Assembly (NCBI RefSeq): GCF_027580225.2
Contig: NC_073340.2
Span: 17,244,001-17,308,000, forward strand
Source of the DNA: Misgurnus anguillicaudatus
Lineage: Eukaryota > Chordata > Actinopteri > Cypriniformes > Cobitidae
Length of the DNA: 64,000 nt
Direction: 5' to 3'
Shown: in pieces, positions 1 to 11,973 of the stretch
Numbering within the stretch: the stretch's first letter is position 1
Layout: each line of letters begins with the position of its first letter
Made by a program: the position numbers and the translations under genes
Notes under the pieces: generated by a model
What the model was told of the DNA's origin: nothing
The model's database searches: none
Seen by the model: the letters and a program-made list of their open reading frames with translations, nothing else

Positions 1-1681
1 TATAAAAATATATAAAAATTGACACACTGAGAAAAGTTAAAGCCACATAGACAAGTGGTCACTGATTTGCACAGGTTGGCTTCTGCTGTTGTTTTTACGA
101 AATTGTACATTTTGCTATTCAGACTAGGTCATGTTAATAATTTTGCATATTGCTGGGCTTGTGCAGTTCTTGTGACGTCTAATGTTAATAAATTTAAATC
201 TAGTTCATCCAGAAAAGAAATTACTGTCATCATTTGCTCACCCTTTTTGTTTCAAACCCATTCCTTTTTCTGAACACAATATGGGATCACTTATCCAGTG
301 TGTGAATATGTGGATTCAATATAAGAAACCTCATAGACACATTGTCTTGTTTGCACATAATTTGAACTGTTGTCATGAGTTATTGCTTATAGTGACAGCT
401 GGGGAGCATTTTGTTTGACACTGTATAGTCATATAAGTTAATACAACTATTAATCACATTGCTATATAATATACACTACGTTTTGAAACACTTGACCAAA
501 CAAATGATCTTAAAAAACTGAAGGTGTATGGTTAAATGCTTTAAATTACTTTTGTAGACAAAAATATACACCAAACTGATACATTTCTGTTATTAGAAAA
601 CAAAAAATGTATTATAAAAAAATGGATGACTTAGACTGAATATTAAAGGTCCCTTAAAATTCATCCTAAAGTGAAACTTCTAAAGCTTCTTGATAAAATG
701 ACATGCGTACGATTTTGCAATTTCTAAGCAAGTGTGACTGCTTTTCATAGATGATAAAATATAACAGAGTTTTGATTTATTCTGAATGCTTTTTTTTTAC
801 ATTTGTTTTATTCATGGATCAGTTTATTATTAGTCTGTAATGGGGGAAAATATATAAATAAAGAGTCAGTGTTCTAAAATGTTTGACCAGCATATACAAA
901 GCTACAGACTGTAAAATGTAATATGATTTTTTACCCTTCAAACATACTAGCTCAGCAAACCACCTGCCGATAAGCCCGATGTCTTACCCCTCCTACACAA
1001 GTCAATTAAACGTTTCATATTTACAGGATTCCTTAATGCTGGAATACTACATGGATTCTTGGATGGTGCCATTTTGACAGGTCTGAACATGTGATGAATG
1101 ATTGGAGAGCCACATGTTTGCTGATACCTTTGGGTGCTTTATAAGTGAATCATTGTATTAAATTCATTCAGCATGAGGCTGACTAATGTTAATGTTGACA
1201 GGAGTTTGATTTTTGGGTGAACTATCCCTTTAAGAACACCCGTTTACCTTTCTATGATAAACAACTTTGTATGTCCTGTGTTGGGTCACCATGCACTTGA
1301 TGTGTAATGTAAAAATTACACCCTGAAACAAAACCAGTTGAGAATCACTGTTATAAAGAATAGAAATAAATGCATATTACATTTTTTTCCACATCTTTAC
1401 TAAATATTGTTGATCCAATATTTGCTGTTACTTTAAAGCTATAGCATCTAGTTTTTTAAAAAGTCAAGTACTAGCTGCACATTCACGTGCCAGACAGACT
1501 GACTGCTACAGTGTGCGATGTATTTTTCTTTAGGACAGCAAGCTTTGAGTTATATTCAAAAAGTCCATCTGTAAAATTATTTTTGATAGTTGAGTTTTAT
1601 ATTTATTCCAAAAATGCCACTCATGGTTTATTTTTATGAAAACGGTTTGTTCATCTTAGTAGCTACATCAAGATTTTGGTA
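1..1681. other. AT-rich intergenic DNA, no gene seen
   Basis: No exon with recognisable protein similarity was found on either strand. Short open frames near the left edge have no family resemblance. A fragment near 1214-1235 resembles the common teleost repeat end 'gggtgaactatccctttaa', so part of this stretch is old transposon sequence. It could also be the 3' UTR or intron of a gene lying to the left, but nothing visible decides that. Confidence 0.4.
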
Positions 1682-1689
1682 TTTGTGAC

Positions 1690-2184
1690 CAGTGTTGGGG
1701 GTAACGCATTACAAGTAATGTGCATTACGTAATATTACTTTTCTGAAGTAATGAGTAAAGTAACGCATTACTTTTTAAATGTACACATTAATATTTGAGT
1801 TCCTTTTTAAAAAAAGTAATGCAACTTTTTTAGTTTAATTAATTCAATAAAAAAATGTACTGAATTAAACTAAACGTAGTCACATTATGCACTCTATGCG
1901 TACACGCCTGTGTGGGAACAGTTTGAGTAAGGAACTAAGATGGCAGACCAGAGCTCGAAATTTTTGTGATGAAATATGCAATTTTTGAATGCAGAAGTTT
2001 TCAGTCATAAAAAACACCGGCAAGGCCTGAAACAGATCAAGCCTCAGCCAAGAAAAAGTAACGTAAAAGTAACTAAAGCATTATTTTACATGAAAAGTAA
2101 CTAAGTAACGCAATTAGTTACTTTTTTGAGGAGTAACTTAATATTGTAATGCAATACTTTTAAAAGTAATTTTCCCCAACACTG
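1690..2184. mobile_element. Non-autonomous hAT-like element with 8-bp target duplication
   Basis: The element begins cagtgttgggggtaacgcat and ends with the inverted form ccccaacactg. It is flanked on both sides by the exact 8-bp duplication tttgtgac (1682-1689 and 2185-2192). An 8-bp duplication and CAG...CTG termini are typical of the hAT superfamily. It is about 495 bp long and encodes no transposase. A second copy lies at 32147-32633 and shares the internal segment with 'actctatgcgtacacgc'. The insertion sits at the left edge of another TIR element at 2187-2393. Confidence 0.85.
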
Positions 2185-2186
2185 TT

Positions 2187-2393
2187 TGTGACCCTGCCTG
2201 TAAAAACTTAAAGTTATTTTTTTAGATTTACTGTTTTCTACATAAATATCATTCTGTGAAAATAAAATCTTGATGTCTTTAATACTAAGTGAGTAAGGTC
2301 ATGTCAAAGATTAAAATCATAGTGAAATTAAAACTTTGATGCTTGGTGCATTTTAAACTTTAGCCTGCATGGTTTTCACAGGCAGGGTCACAT
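2187..2393. mobile_element. Short TIR element, 'tgtgaccctgcctgt' family
   Basis: Inverted ends tgtgaccctgcctgt and acaggcagggtcaca bound about 205 bp with no coding capacity. Related internal sequence, with the phrase 'tgttttctacataaa', recurs near 2805-2975, 29290-29475 and 54190-54250. It is therefore a dispersed family. The superfamily cannot be assigned from sequence alone. Confidence 0.6.
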
Positions 2394-4120
2394 TTTTTTC
2401 CAGCAAGTAGATTAGTAACATTTGCAATGTGTTTAAAACAAACATTGTTGTTTTGGATTTAAGGGAACATCCTTAACATTTAATAATTTGCATAATTTTG
2501 GCTTTGATTAATCACTTAACTTTACACGCACATGGATATCTGTCTGTTTTTCTATTTAAAGTGATATAAAAAAAATTGGAAGTTCAAATATCACCAATAT
2601 TTTCACATGCATTTGACCTACAAATGTGGACTTTAAAGGAATAAAAGGCTGATTATGTGAAATCTATGAATAGTTGTAGATTTGTCATGCTATTAAACTA
2701 ACCTTTTGAAAAAAACATTTTTCAGGGGCATATTGATGCATCTTGAGTCTAAATGTTGGTTTACACATTTGTGGATCTCTGATATAGCATAGACCTTTTC
2801 TAGAGCTTCTATTCACATAAAAATAACCATTATTGACTGCCTGTGAAATCCTAAAGTCTCGTTGATTTCAATCTTTGACATGACCTTGGTCAATAAATAT
2901 CAAAGATAGCAATGTTATATTTCACATAATGTTCTCATGTAGAATGATTTTATGTAGAAAAAAGCAAATCACAGAAAATAATATACAATGGATTACCATA
3001 TACACTGCAGTACATTTGTCATATACTGTGCTGCTCCAAAAAAAGGCCTACAAGTAGAAATAGTTAATACACAGTCACAGTAACTGAAGCATTATTACCT
3101 CTTGATTTATAGTACAGTCATAACCCAGAGTCATTGACTATAGCAAATTGACCATATCAGAGATATTAAGATATTTTCTTGTATATTTTGTATAAAGTGT
3201 ACTGTGTGCTGCATTTGACAGGACATTGCAAGTATATTGTGGATTTCAGTGTTTTTAGTTTGGTGTGGGATGGAATGGTTGTTTATATAAAGCCCTAAGC
3301 AGTCTTACTACAAAACTGCAAAAAATGTGTAAATATGTGACTCTTTAGTGCCTGTTCAATGATAGAAATACTTAAATAATCGGTTATAAAGATAACCGAT
3401 TAAGTAGCCGAGTAAATGTTTATTATATCATAATGACATTGTAGTGTGACAATGATTGTTATTGTAAGTACATTTTGTACATTGTTTTCTTTGTACAGTA
3501 TGTATAGTTAGTATTTTTCACATCTTGGAAGAAATACACTATGTTTTTGTTGTTGTTGCCCGCATCCAGTTTTGTCTCTCAGTGGGACTATTTGTTTCAG
3601 TTTTTCCCCTTGGTTATGGTGCAATTAAACATTAAGCAAATGGTTTTATACATAATGTTTCTTAAAATGATATTTAGTTGCGCTGTGTGATGCTTAAAAA
3701 AATGAAATAAACTTTTCTTGTCTTTAAAAATGAAACATAATTTTAAGCATGACTGCTCAGGGTGAAATAAAAAGTGGGAGTGAATGGAGATCTGATTTGA
3801 AACACATACTGTAGTTTGTGATGCATCATTTTAAAATAGAAATATTTTAAAACAATATTTACTGTAATCTCATAATAAACTCACCTGAAGTCACCTTGTT
3901 GTCTGGATTATCACCAGAAGTATGCATGCCTTTCTGTTAAATGCACCATTCCCACATTAAAAAAATATAGTATTAATAAAGCCTATACAGACTAGGCTAG
4001 TAATTATGGACTACTAAAGTATAATTACTAATGGTGTAGTACAATTTTAAATAGTATTTGATAAGTTATACCCCATGTGTGCCATTACTAACACTAATAC
4101 ATTTGAGTTAGATTATTCGC
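2394..4120. other. AT-rich non-coding stretch; possible 3' UTR ending near 3725
   Basis: No coding exon is visible. Around 3180-3725 the sequence has the look of a long vertebrate 3' UTR. It ends with a plus-strand AATAAA (about 3708) followed by a TTTTCTTGTCTTT tract. No upstream coding exon lies inside the window to confirm this. A fragment related to the 2187 element family lies at about 2805-2975. Confidence 0.3.
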
Positions 4121-4395
4121 GTGCGGTATAAAAGCCTTACCAAGAGACTAAGCACGATGCAGTGTGTTTTTCTTCTGGTGTAATGATGGTGAGATCGGTA
4201 TGGGGAGACAGAGACCACTAACCGGACAGCAGTAATGAGAGCAGAGGAAACGGCGTCATGGGAACCGGCCGGGACTCCGCTGGGACTGAGCCGTTATCAG
4301 ATCAGACCTTCAGTGCACTCAGACAGGAGGAAACGACACATGAACGCGCTCTGTCTGGTCATCGGTTCTGTCAACTTTTTAAAATATTTCCGAAT
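4121..4395. promoter_or_regulatory. GC-richer segment with TATA-like motif upstream of foxl3
   Basis: This roughly 270-bp segment stands out from AT-rich surroundings. A tataaaa motif lies at about 4128, and CpG dinucleotides are frequent from 4200 to 4370. It contains a 46-codon plus-strand ATG frame starting at 4258 and ending TAA. On the minus strand a short hydrophobic frame starts near 4262 and runs into a GT. Neither frame resembles a known protein. It could be an upstream promoter or 5' exon of foxl3, or the start of a divergent transcript. This is inference only. Confidence 0.3.
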
Positions 4396-5050
4396 TAAAA
4401 CAATATAAGAGGTTACCTATAATAGCCAAAATAAATAAAACGCGGATCCCCACATTGAAAAAGTAGCTATTTACTGTAGTAATTTGGTATTAATACATAC
4501 TATTATTTTGTATTGAATATATTAAATGGATAGACAAAACTGTGGTAAATACCGTTACTATTTATTATTGGTTCCAAAACTTTTAAAAATTTTACATTAA
4601 CGTTTATTTACTCAAATTTTTCATGTGGGTCGAGGCCACAAAGCGCGTGTAAATAAACAACTTAGACACTTGAATTTCAGAAGAGAAATATGAAGGATGT
4701 TGTGTGTCCATTCCAAACAATTGGGATTAATCTGTCTGTAGATCAAGGGGGCCACACACAGACATCTCGCGCCGCGGGCTGTTTGCGCGTGTTTCGGTCC
4801 TTCATATGGCCACTTAAATGTCCTTTTGAACACACATCCCCTTTTTAGTCACGGAAACACAATTTAGGTCCATTATGTCGCATTATAGATCGCATCTACA
4901 GAAGCCGAGAGTCGTTGCCGAGAGATATGTGATTCATTTCAAGGGGCCACAACTCCGAGAGGAACGAAAACAACCTGAAAGAGTTACGACTAAAGACACG
5001 AGGGGCATGTTTGTTAATGTTTCATTCAATTATTGTTAAGTGGATCAGAC

Positions 5051-5058
5051 TATAAAAA
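5051..5058 (+). promoter_or_regulatory. Candidate TATA box of foxl3
   Basis: The motif tataaaaa lies about 270 bp upstream of the foxl3 start codon on the same strand. It would place a transcription start near 5080 and give a 5' UTR of roughly 240 bases. No other core element was confirmed. Confidence 0.4.
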
Positions 5059-5322
5059 GAAACACTCGAAAACAAAACATCCAATCGCAAATGGGATTGG
5101 ACCACCCGGAATCAAAGAGTGAATGAGTGAGTGGAGTTTGGTTTGGGTGGGTTCAGGCGTTTACAGTAGTTCAGTCATGTACGCCCATTATATCAGCATC
5201 TGACCAGCAGCCCCCTTACACAAACACTCATACACACTTCTCATGAGAGCAGCTTCATTTGCCTTTGCCATACACAGCCTTTTTATTCAAACATAAAGGC
5301 TCGTCGTCATCCTGGACGTCTC

Positions 5323-7411
5323 ATGATGTTTGACAACTCACAGTATCCTTATAACTGTTTTAACTATGATGGAGATGGATACCCCACATGTGGCACTGAT
5401 GAAGAAAAGAAAGTGTGCCGACCGGCTTACAGGTACTTTATTATTATTATTATTAATAGTATTATTTATTTATTTTATTTTTACTACTTTTTACGTTTTT
5501 TATTACTATTTATTTTAATATTTAAACTGTTTTAATAATAATTACAACTTTAAAAAAAAAACACATGAAAAAATACTTTATTTATTGTTGTAAATTGTAA
5601 TAAAGTTTCTAGATACTATAGTGTTTGAACCTTACCATAAAGTGAACTACAGTATTTACAATAATTTATCAAATAATTAATAAAGTGTAGAAATTACTGT
5701 ATACTGCAATTTATTATTTTACTGTAGTAAATACTAAAGTACAGTATTTTTTTATGTGGGAATCTACCCATAATAATACGTTTTGAAGTAATAATAAATA
5801 AAAACAATACCAAGACTATTGTAACTGGTTTTGGTTTATAATATTGTGTAAGATGATACATAAAAGCTGCTGCTATATAAACAAGAACACAAGTGTTTTA
5901 TATTTAATGCATGTATAAGCATTTGTGTATGTGCGTGTGATTTTTTTGCTTAATTACTCCAGCCCCACAGATTGTAATCAAGGGGATACAAGGCTCTTTA
6001 GAGGCACAAATGATCCCTGACTCTCATCCGTTCTCTGTCTTTCTCTATTAGTTACATTGCACTAATAGCAATGGCAATACAGCAGAGCCCAGAGAACAAA
6101 GTTACCCTATCGGGAATCTACGAGTTCATCATGAAGAGATTTCCTTATTACAGATCCAACCAGAGGGCTTGGCAAAACTCCATTCGTCATAACCTCTCTC
6201 TAAACAGCTGCTTTATAAAGGTACACTATAAAAAATCTGAAATACAATAAACAAGACAAATAACTATTAACAACTAGCTTACTCGGTTATCATTCCGTGC
6301 ATAAAATCTGAAATCATGTTACAAATTTTGATTTGTTTATTTTAAACCTAAACAAAAAGTTTTAAGAATTTTGATAAAGGTTACACTGTCCGGAAAAATT
6401 GTCAAAATATGTACCCCAGCTGTCACTGCCTGTACCCTTTAAAAAAGTACAGCATTGCACCTGAATATACTTATAAGTGTCTTAAAATACATATTTGTAC
6501 CAAATGTATACATATCTGTACTTAATTCATTCATAGTAGGCCCCAGCAACCGCTAAGGTACATCTTTTGACCTTTTTTTTGACCAGTGTATGAATATTTC
6601 AGGTTTAACATTTTTTTTGAATAATGCTGATATAGCAAAGATTATGAGGTTTTATTTATTTTACAAGCATTAAATGATTAAAAAATGTATTATTTCAATG
6701 CACCCCAAGTCATTTTGGAGTGTCAGACAAATACATTTCTTAAAAGCAAAAATGAGACATAGCCTATAATACTGTTCAATGTTCAATTAAACATTTCCCC
6801 ATAAATGATTGTTTAATCACAATTTGCAATGAATAATTTGTATTAAACTAAAGAACAAAAAAAATAGTTCTAGTTGTCTCTGACTTTTAGACCCCAGTGT
6901 ATTTGAAATCAGACTGTTTTGTTATGCAGTATAAGCAAGCATAATGGTATCATATCAGTTCTATCTATAGATCTAATTACCTGCGTTTCCTCAGGTGCCC
7001 CGCACAGAAGGTAACGAGAAAGGAAAAGGTAATTACTGGACGTTTGCCACAGGCTGCGAGTCGATGCTGGACCTCTTTGAAAATGGCAACTTCCGACGTC
7101 GCCGCCGCAGACGCAACTTAAAACTGGGCCTCAAGGAGCCGGCTGAACCCTTTGTTGCCATGGACACACATCAGGGACCTGCAGTAAGAGCCATGGATTC
7201 AGATACTTTCTGCCCCATGAACACTACTCACAGACCGGCCCGAATCAACCAGTCCCTCGGCAAACCCGAACCCGAGATCAAATTCAGCATTGACTACATT
7301 CTCTCCACACCGGACCCTCTGCCGGGCTTCAGGGCCGCTAACAGTGTGACTGGAGCCATGATCCACCATCTGGAACCACAGCATCTTAATCTACACTTCT
7401 GGACCATGTAA
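5323..7411 (+). CDS. foxl3: Forkhead transcription factor Foxl3 (Foxl2-like), complete
   Basis: Three coding exons at 5323-5432, 6052-6220 and 6995-7411 join in frame with GT-AG introns to give 231 residues. The forkhead domain spans about residues 33-126: it opens [14 protein letters not shown], carries the recognition-helix segment [19 protein letters not shown], and ends before a run of seven arginines (127-133) that probably acts as nuclear signal and DNA contact. The wing lacks the Asp-Pro pair usual after NYWT in Foxl2; here it reads FATGCESM. A Foxl2-like domain plus introns within it point to foxl3 (foxl2l in zebrafish) rather than intronless foxl2. In medaka this family represses spermatogenesis in female germ cells. 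ATG 5326 is an equally possible start. The gene converges on tom1l2. Confidence 0.93.
6370..6605. repeat. Degenerate TIR-element fragment in foxl3 intron 2
   Basis: The phrases 'aaaatatgtaccccagctgt', 'aaaaaagtacagcattgcac' and 'aaggtacatcttttgacc' match the look of a dispersed teleost element whose ends pair by inverted repeat. A similar fragment occurs near 49317-49400. No coding content. Confidence 0.4.
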
Positions 7412-7690
7412 CCAAAACTGAACCACTTAAAGCTTCTATAGCGGCCAAAAAACTCTTTTAAGATTTCCCATAATGCAACTAGGCTTGTAATTAGGCACAT
7501 GCAGTGTTTTATGTGCTGGCACTGATATCAGTGACTCTTTCTCGCTGTGGTTCATGTAAGCACTTAACAGTAAGTTATATCATTCTTCATAATAAGAGTG
7601 TTGGGAATCTGTTAGCTGTGTTCATCACTTCACCACAAGAACTGTGTACTTAAAACAATTTTAGTCACTTTACAGTCTTTGGTAGTGAAT
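7412..7690 (+). other. Probable start of the foxl3 3' UTR
   Basis: Unique-looking sequence follows the TAA stop-proximal end of foxl3. No canonical AATAAA was found before the SINE at 7690, so the transcript end is unresolved. Confidence 0.35.
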
Positions 7691-7850
7691 GTTCTTGTAT
7701 TGGCAAAGCATTATAGCAATGCAAAAGTCAAGCATTCAATCCCCAAGGAACACATACAGTATATAGTGATTGAAAAAATTGTATAGATTGGATGCACTGT
7801 AAGTCACTGTAGATAAAGGTATCTGTTAAATGCATAAATGTAAATGTAAT
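7690..7850 (+). mobile_element. tRNA-derived SINE (HE1-like), degenerate
   Basis: The 3' half carries the typical SINE tail 'gataaaggtatctgttaaat' followed by 'gcataaatgtaaatg'. A decayed B-box-like stretch (aagcattcaatcccc) lies upstream. A better preserved relative in the opposite orientation lies at 62005-62170. Confidence 0.6.
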
Positions 7851-8205
7851 AATGCATACATGATGAAAATGGTTATTTAGAAGCAGAAGCTTAACTGTAT
7901 TTTTCTTTAAATGGTAAAACTCTTTTGCACACCTGAAACGCGTTGGTGCTGGACCATTTAGTGTTTGCAAACAAATGCTTTAACATAGCTATGGGGTTAA
8001 TGGAATCGGCATTCCTTGCTTACTGCAGAACTGCTGAATAACTCTATTGTTTACATACGCTGTTTATAATGTTTATCATTGGCCCTTGACAGTCTGTGAT
8101 CCGTATCAATCACTGATAGACTGAAAACAAGCTCCTGAGGGCAACACTACAGCACGCCAGCACTTAAACTTTCCCTGGGGTGTTTTAAGATCTTGTTTTG
8201 AATCT

Positions 8206-8776
8206 GCACTGTAAAAATTTCTTCTTGCACTTACATTTTTAAGTTTTATCAATTGGAAATTACAATTAATTCCAACTTTCTTGACTAGTGAGGAGTTGCT
8301 ATAAATTATGAAAATAAAGTCGAAAATAAATAAAGAAAATAAAACTCCTCACTAGTCAAGAAAGTTGAAGTGATAGGGATGCATAACGATTAATCGCGAT
8401 TGATCTGTAGCGGAATAGAGGTTTTTGTTTACATCATATGTGTGTGAGCTGTGTATAATAACTTTGTATAAATAAATGCACACACATGCATGTATATATT
8501 TAAGAAATGTTTACATGTGTATATACATTTGTATATTTATGTATAATTTATATTATATATAAATCTAAATACTTAATATATAAATATATATTTTTTCTTA
8601 CAATTATACATGCATGTGTGCATTATTTATCTATACATAATTATTAAACACAGTTTACACACATATATGATGTAAACAAAAACTTTTATTCTGCTATAGA
8701 TTAATCGTGATTAATCTTTATGCATCCGATTCAACTAAAAAATTTAAGTGCAACAAGAGATTTGTTTACAGTTTGG
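8206..8776. mobile_element. TIR element split by a second nested element
   Basis: Outer ends read cactgtaaaaatttcttctt then gcactta on the left, and the inverted counterpart taagtgcaacaagagat then ttgtttacagt on the right. Within it, 8273-8297 and 8343-8367 form a perfect 25-bp inverted repeat around 'cttgactagtgagg'. A separate palindromic element (8376-8727) is inserted in the right arm. No coding capacity. Confidence 0.6.
8376..8727. mobile_element. Palindromic element, 'gggatgcataacgattaatc' family, copy 1
   Basis: The ends gggatgcataacgattaatc and gattaatctttatgcatcc are inverted repeats. The middle is AT-rich with inverted halves such as 'tatgtgtgtgagctgtgta' and its reverse counterpart. 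Copies at 21532-21865 and, more diverged, 43200-43548 show a dispersed foldback family. Confidence 0.7.
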
Positions 8777-8868
8777 GAATCTCTTGTTATTTCATTGCAT
8801 GTTTAAATGCTGGAAAGTGAAAGATGATTTCAGAATTATATATGCTAACAATTTTCTTTGTACTTATT

Positions 8869-9106
8869 GGGGCGGTTTACCGGACAGGGATTAGACTAGT
8901 CCCAGACTAAAAAAATGTAAGAGCTGCCCAAACTCAAAACAACTTGCCCTGACATATCTTAAAATACATAATTGCCCTTTGTTTTGCCTCAAAATGCACA
9001 GAAGTAATGTTTTCAGTAAGGCATGTTTGTTAAAACTAGTTATATTTATGAATTAAACTAAGGCCTAGTCCTGGCTTAAGCTAATCCCTGTCCGGGAAAC
9101 CGCCCC
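8869..9106. mobile_element. TIR element with ends ggggcggtttaccggacagg
   Basis: About 238 bp bounded by a long inverted repeat: ggggcggtttaccggacagg, then gattag, on the left; ctaatccctgtccgggaaac, then cgcccc, on the right. A second inverted pair 'actagtcccagac' / 'ctaggcctagtcctgg' lies inside. No open frame. Confidence 0.75.
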
Positions 9107-9369
9107 ATTAACTTTAATGCTTAACTGCGGAAATACATCGTAGCCCTTGTAAAAACAAATTTTTCAGACAAATCCAATCCTTACTTTGATAGCTAAACAG
9201 TTGTTAAAATTACATAAAAATATAAAATACAGTAAAATACCGCATAGCATTTGTTACATTTGTGGGTTGGGAGAAAGTAATGCTGGAATATATGATATAT
9301 TTAATTTTACTGCCAATTCAAGGCAATAAAATAGCATTTATTGAATTTATCGCTTAAAGCCTCTTTCTT

Positions 9370-9573
9370 TCACCCAGCGTTGGGTCAAAAATGGACAAGC
9401 TCAGCCCGTTGGTTGAAATGAACACAGAAATTTTTTATATTTGACCCAACGATGGGTTAAAACAACCCAGCATTTTGGGTTGAAACAACTAAATCTTAAT
9501 CTAAAACTAAATTACAACCCAGTGGGCTGCACACATCCCTTTTTGACCCAATGCTGGGTTGAAAATAACCCAA
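9370..9573. repeat. Inverted 'acccagcgttgggt' repeat
   Basis: Several copies of acccag.gttgggt in both orientations make a self-complementary segment. A short related fragment occurs near 48560-48600. This is a widespread teleost foldback repeat type with no coding content. Confidence 0.6.
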
Positions 9574-9590
9574 ACACATGCATTATAATA

Positions 9591-9908
9591 AGGGATGCAC
9601 CAATTTAAAAAATGTCTGTGCCGATACCGATATTCGGTTATCCACCAATATCGACAGATAACGATAGTTTTGCTTTATAGTCTACATTTCAAATTATTAT
9701 GTTCTGAAATCCTGGAAGTGCAGAATGCACAAACCGCAATTCTGTTGTCATTGGGACCCAATTCTAAATAATCACACAATATGAGTTCTGATGCATCTTT
9801 CAATTGCCAGGATCTGACTTTATAAACAATCCGCCAATGTCCGATAGTGGAGGAAATGCTTTTATCTGCCAATACCAATTAGAGGCCGATATATATCTGT
9901 GCATCCCT
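9591..9908. mobile_element. TIR element with ends agggatgcacc / gtgcatccct
   Basis: Terminal inverted repeats bound about 318 bp. Inside are paired 'gccgataccgatattcgg' and 'gccgatatatatct' segments related to the element at 18496-18892, so the two are probably distant members of one hAT-like group. No clear target duplication remains. Confidence 0.6.
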
Positions 9909-9909
9909 T

Positions 9910-11970
9910 ATATGATTTCAGGTCTAAAAAAAAAAGAAAAAATATGTGTGTGTAATACTTAAATGCTTTGATATGTTTAGGCATTAAATAAAAAATAGTA
10001 ATACAATAATAACAAGTTCACCTTGTTATATTGCACAATTTACTATAGAAATGTAGTTAGCCTACTTATGAGAAATGTCAAATCTCACATCAGTTAAAAA
10101 CGAATAGAAAATCCCTTGTGTAATAAAATATTGCTACTAGTGTGTAATATTGACTTATACAAAGTACAGATTGGTCTATACAGTATATTTTATTTTAGCT
10201 GTGAAAAAGTATTTTTTATAAGCATTTTAATAACCGAATATTAACAAACTGTCAGACAAGTGCAGTCTAACCTTCTCCAAATCTCCCTAATCTCTCTGAC
10301 TGACCTTTTCCATTTATATGAAGCCGGACTTAAATTTGATCCGAACACTCCATTAGAATACATATCACTCAAGAAGCCGCGAGTTTAAAACGGGAGCCTG
10401 TTAACATTTATTTTCCTTCTAAGGTGTATCAATCATGGCTTGCCTCGCGCTCAGGAGGGGACATATTTCAATTTAACCTTTACATTACAGAGTGACTGCA
10501 TCAGAAAGGTTTCAACACACTTAACATGACTGGCATTTAATATAGCATTACACTTGCAAGGTTAGCCGGATATGTGACCTTATTCAAATCTACAACACCT
10601 ATCCTGACGCAATTATAATTAAACGCCTTATGCCGGCTTGCAAATCCTCTGATCGATCGCAGATATTAAGGTAAATATTGCACTGCCCCCCAGTGAACGT
10701 CTAACTCTAAAACGGTTATGGATCAGCAGGTTTCTATTAACAGTGCTGTTGATGTTGTGTGCTGTGGTGTGGATATATTTGGGTAAATTAACTTAGCATA
10801 AAGTGCTTCAAGGCTTGATCTTAAAAGGCCTGATATACACAAAATAATAAATAAATAAATAAGCACACGTAATAGTGTACTGTCAAAAGGAGTTGATAAA
10901 AATGCGTATTATTTTTATTTTTTAATCAAACACAATTTATAGACAAATTCGTCTTATGGTTCAAGAATATATATTTTGCCACGAATCTAAAGCATTTTTG
11001 TAAATAAAGCTCTCTTTTTCTGCATTTATTTTTTGCGTTATATTAAAGCATTGTCAGAGTTGTGAAATGAGAGGCTTACGGCAAAGTAAACAGCACTGAA
11101 TGAGGAAATTGGGAAATCAGTGATGTGCAACCATAATAGCGCCCATATAATAAACATAAACAGCTAATTTACTCAAAATGTTTAGCTTTTGTTGCCTTTT
11201 CCCCTGTTTTATAATTGGATTTTGGCTAGGATATTATTATAAAAACAAGATAGTGATGAAGCCTTTAAGAAATAAATGTTTATAGAGAGAAAAACGCAAT
11301 CTAATAATCAAATAATAAGTCCCTGATTAACAATCATCATTTCCTTAAGGTGTGGTTGTGGTGAGCACTGAGGATGTAGCATTCATTGAATAACTCAATT
11401 TAATAAATAAGCAGAGAGCGTGTGCATATTTCTGCAGTTAGGAGCTAAAGAGATTGCTTCAAATAACTGGGGGTTATGAGGTTTTTAAACATAATGAAAG
11501 ATGCTATGTGATGGATAATATTAAGTGACACCAGTAAAACATCAATTCAGTCGCGCCTCTGAATGCTTGTACGGTTCACAAAAAAAAACTTAAAAGCAAC
11601 CACCTACATGACTTCAGGTGACAGCAGGAAACATAAACAAGAACCTAAAGCCTTAAGTAAATACCTGAAAAATTCACAGCGGACTTTAAACCCAACAGGC
11701 TGTCTTATCGAAAATATGACTGTTGTACATTTGTTCTACCTGTGTTTCTATCAACACAAGCATTTAGTCTGTCAAGCCATGTTTTGCGAGGAATAAGGCA
11801 TTTATTTGAGAAGGTTATCGAGTTGATTACATAGCGTACAAATAGTACATACTGTAACCAAAAACTGTCCTTTCGTTCAGGAAATAATTCATTTAGAGCA
11901 AAACCTGTGGGAAGGAATGTGTAACACAGCTAACACAAGAGGTTTTATTTTGAACCCCTACAGGAATGCG
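9910..11970. other. Intergenic DNA without recognised gene; possible conserved element at 10240-10700
   Basis: No family-level protein similarity was found. Simple AT stretches occur near 10840-10925. The part around 10240-10700 is free of obvious repeats and less AT-rich than its surroundings, which would fit a conserved non-coding element. That needs an alignment to show. The 77-codon frame at 11563-11796 has no recognisable motif and is not called. Confidence 0.35.
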
Positions 11971-11973
11971 CTA

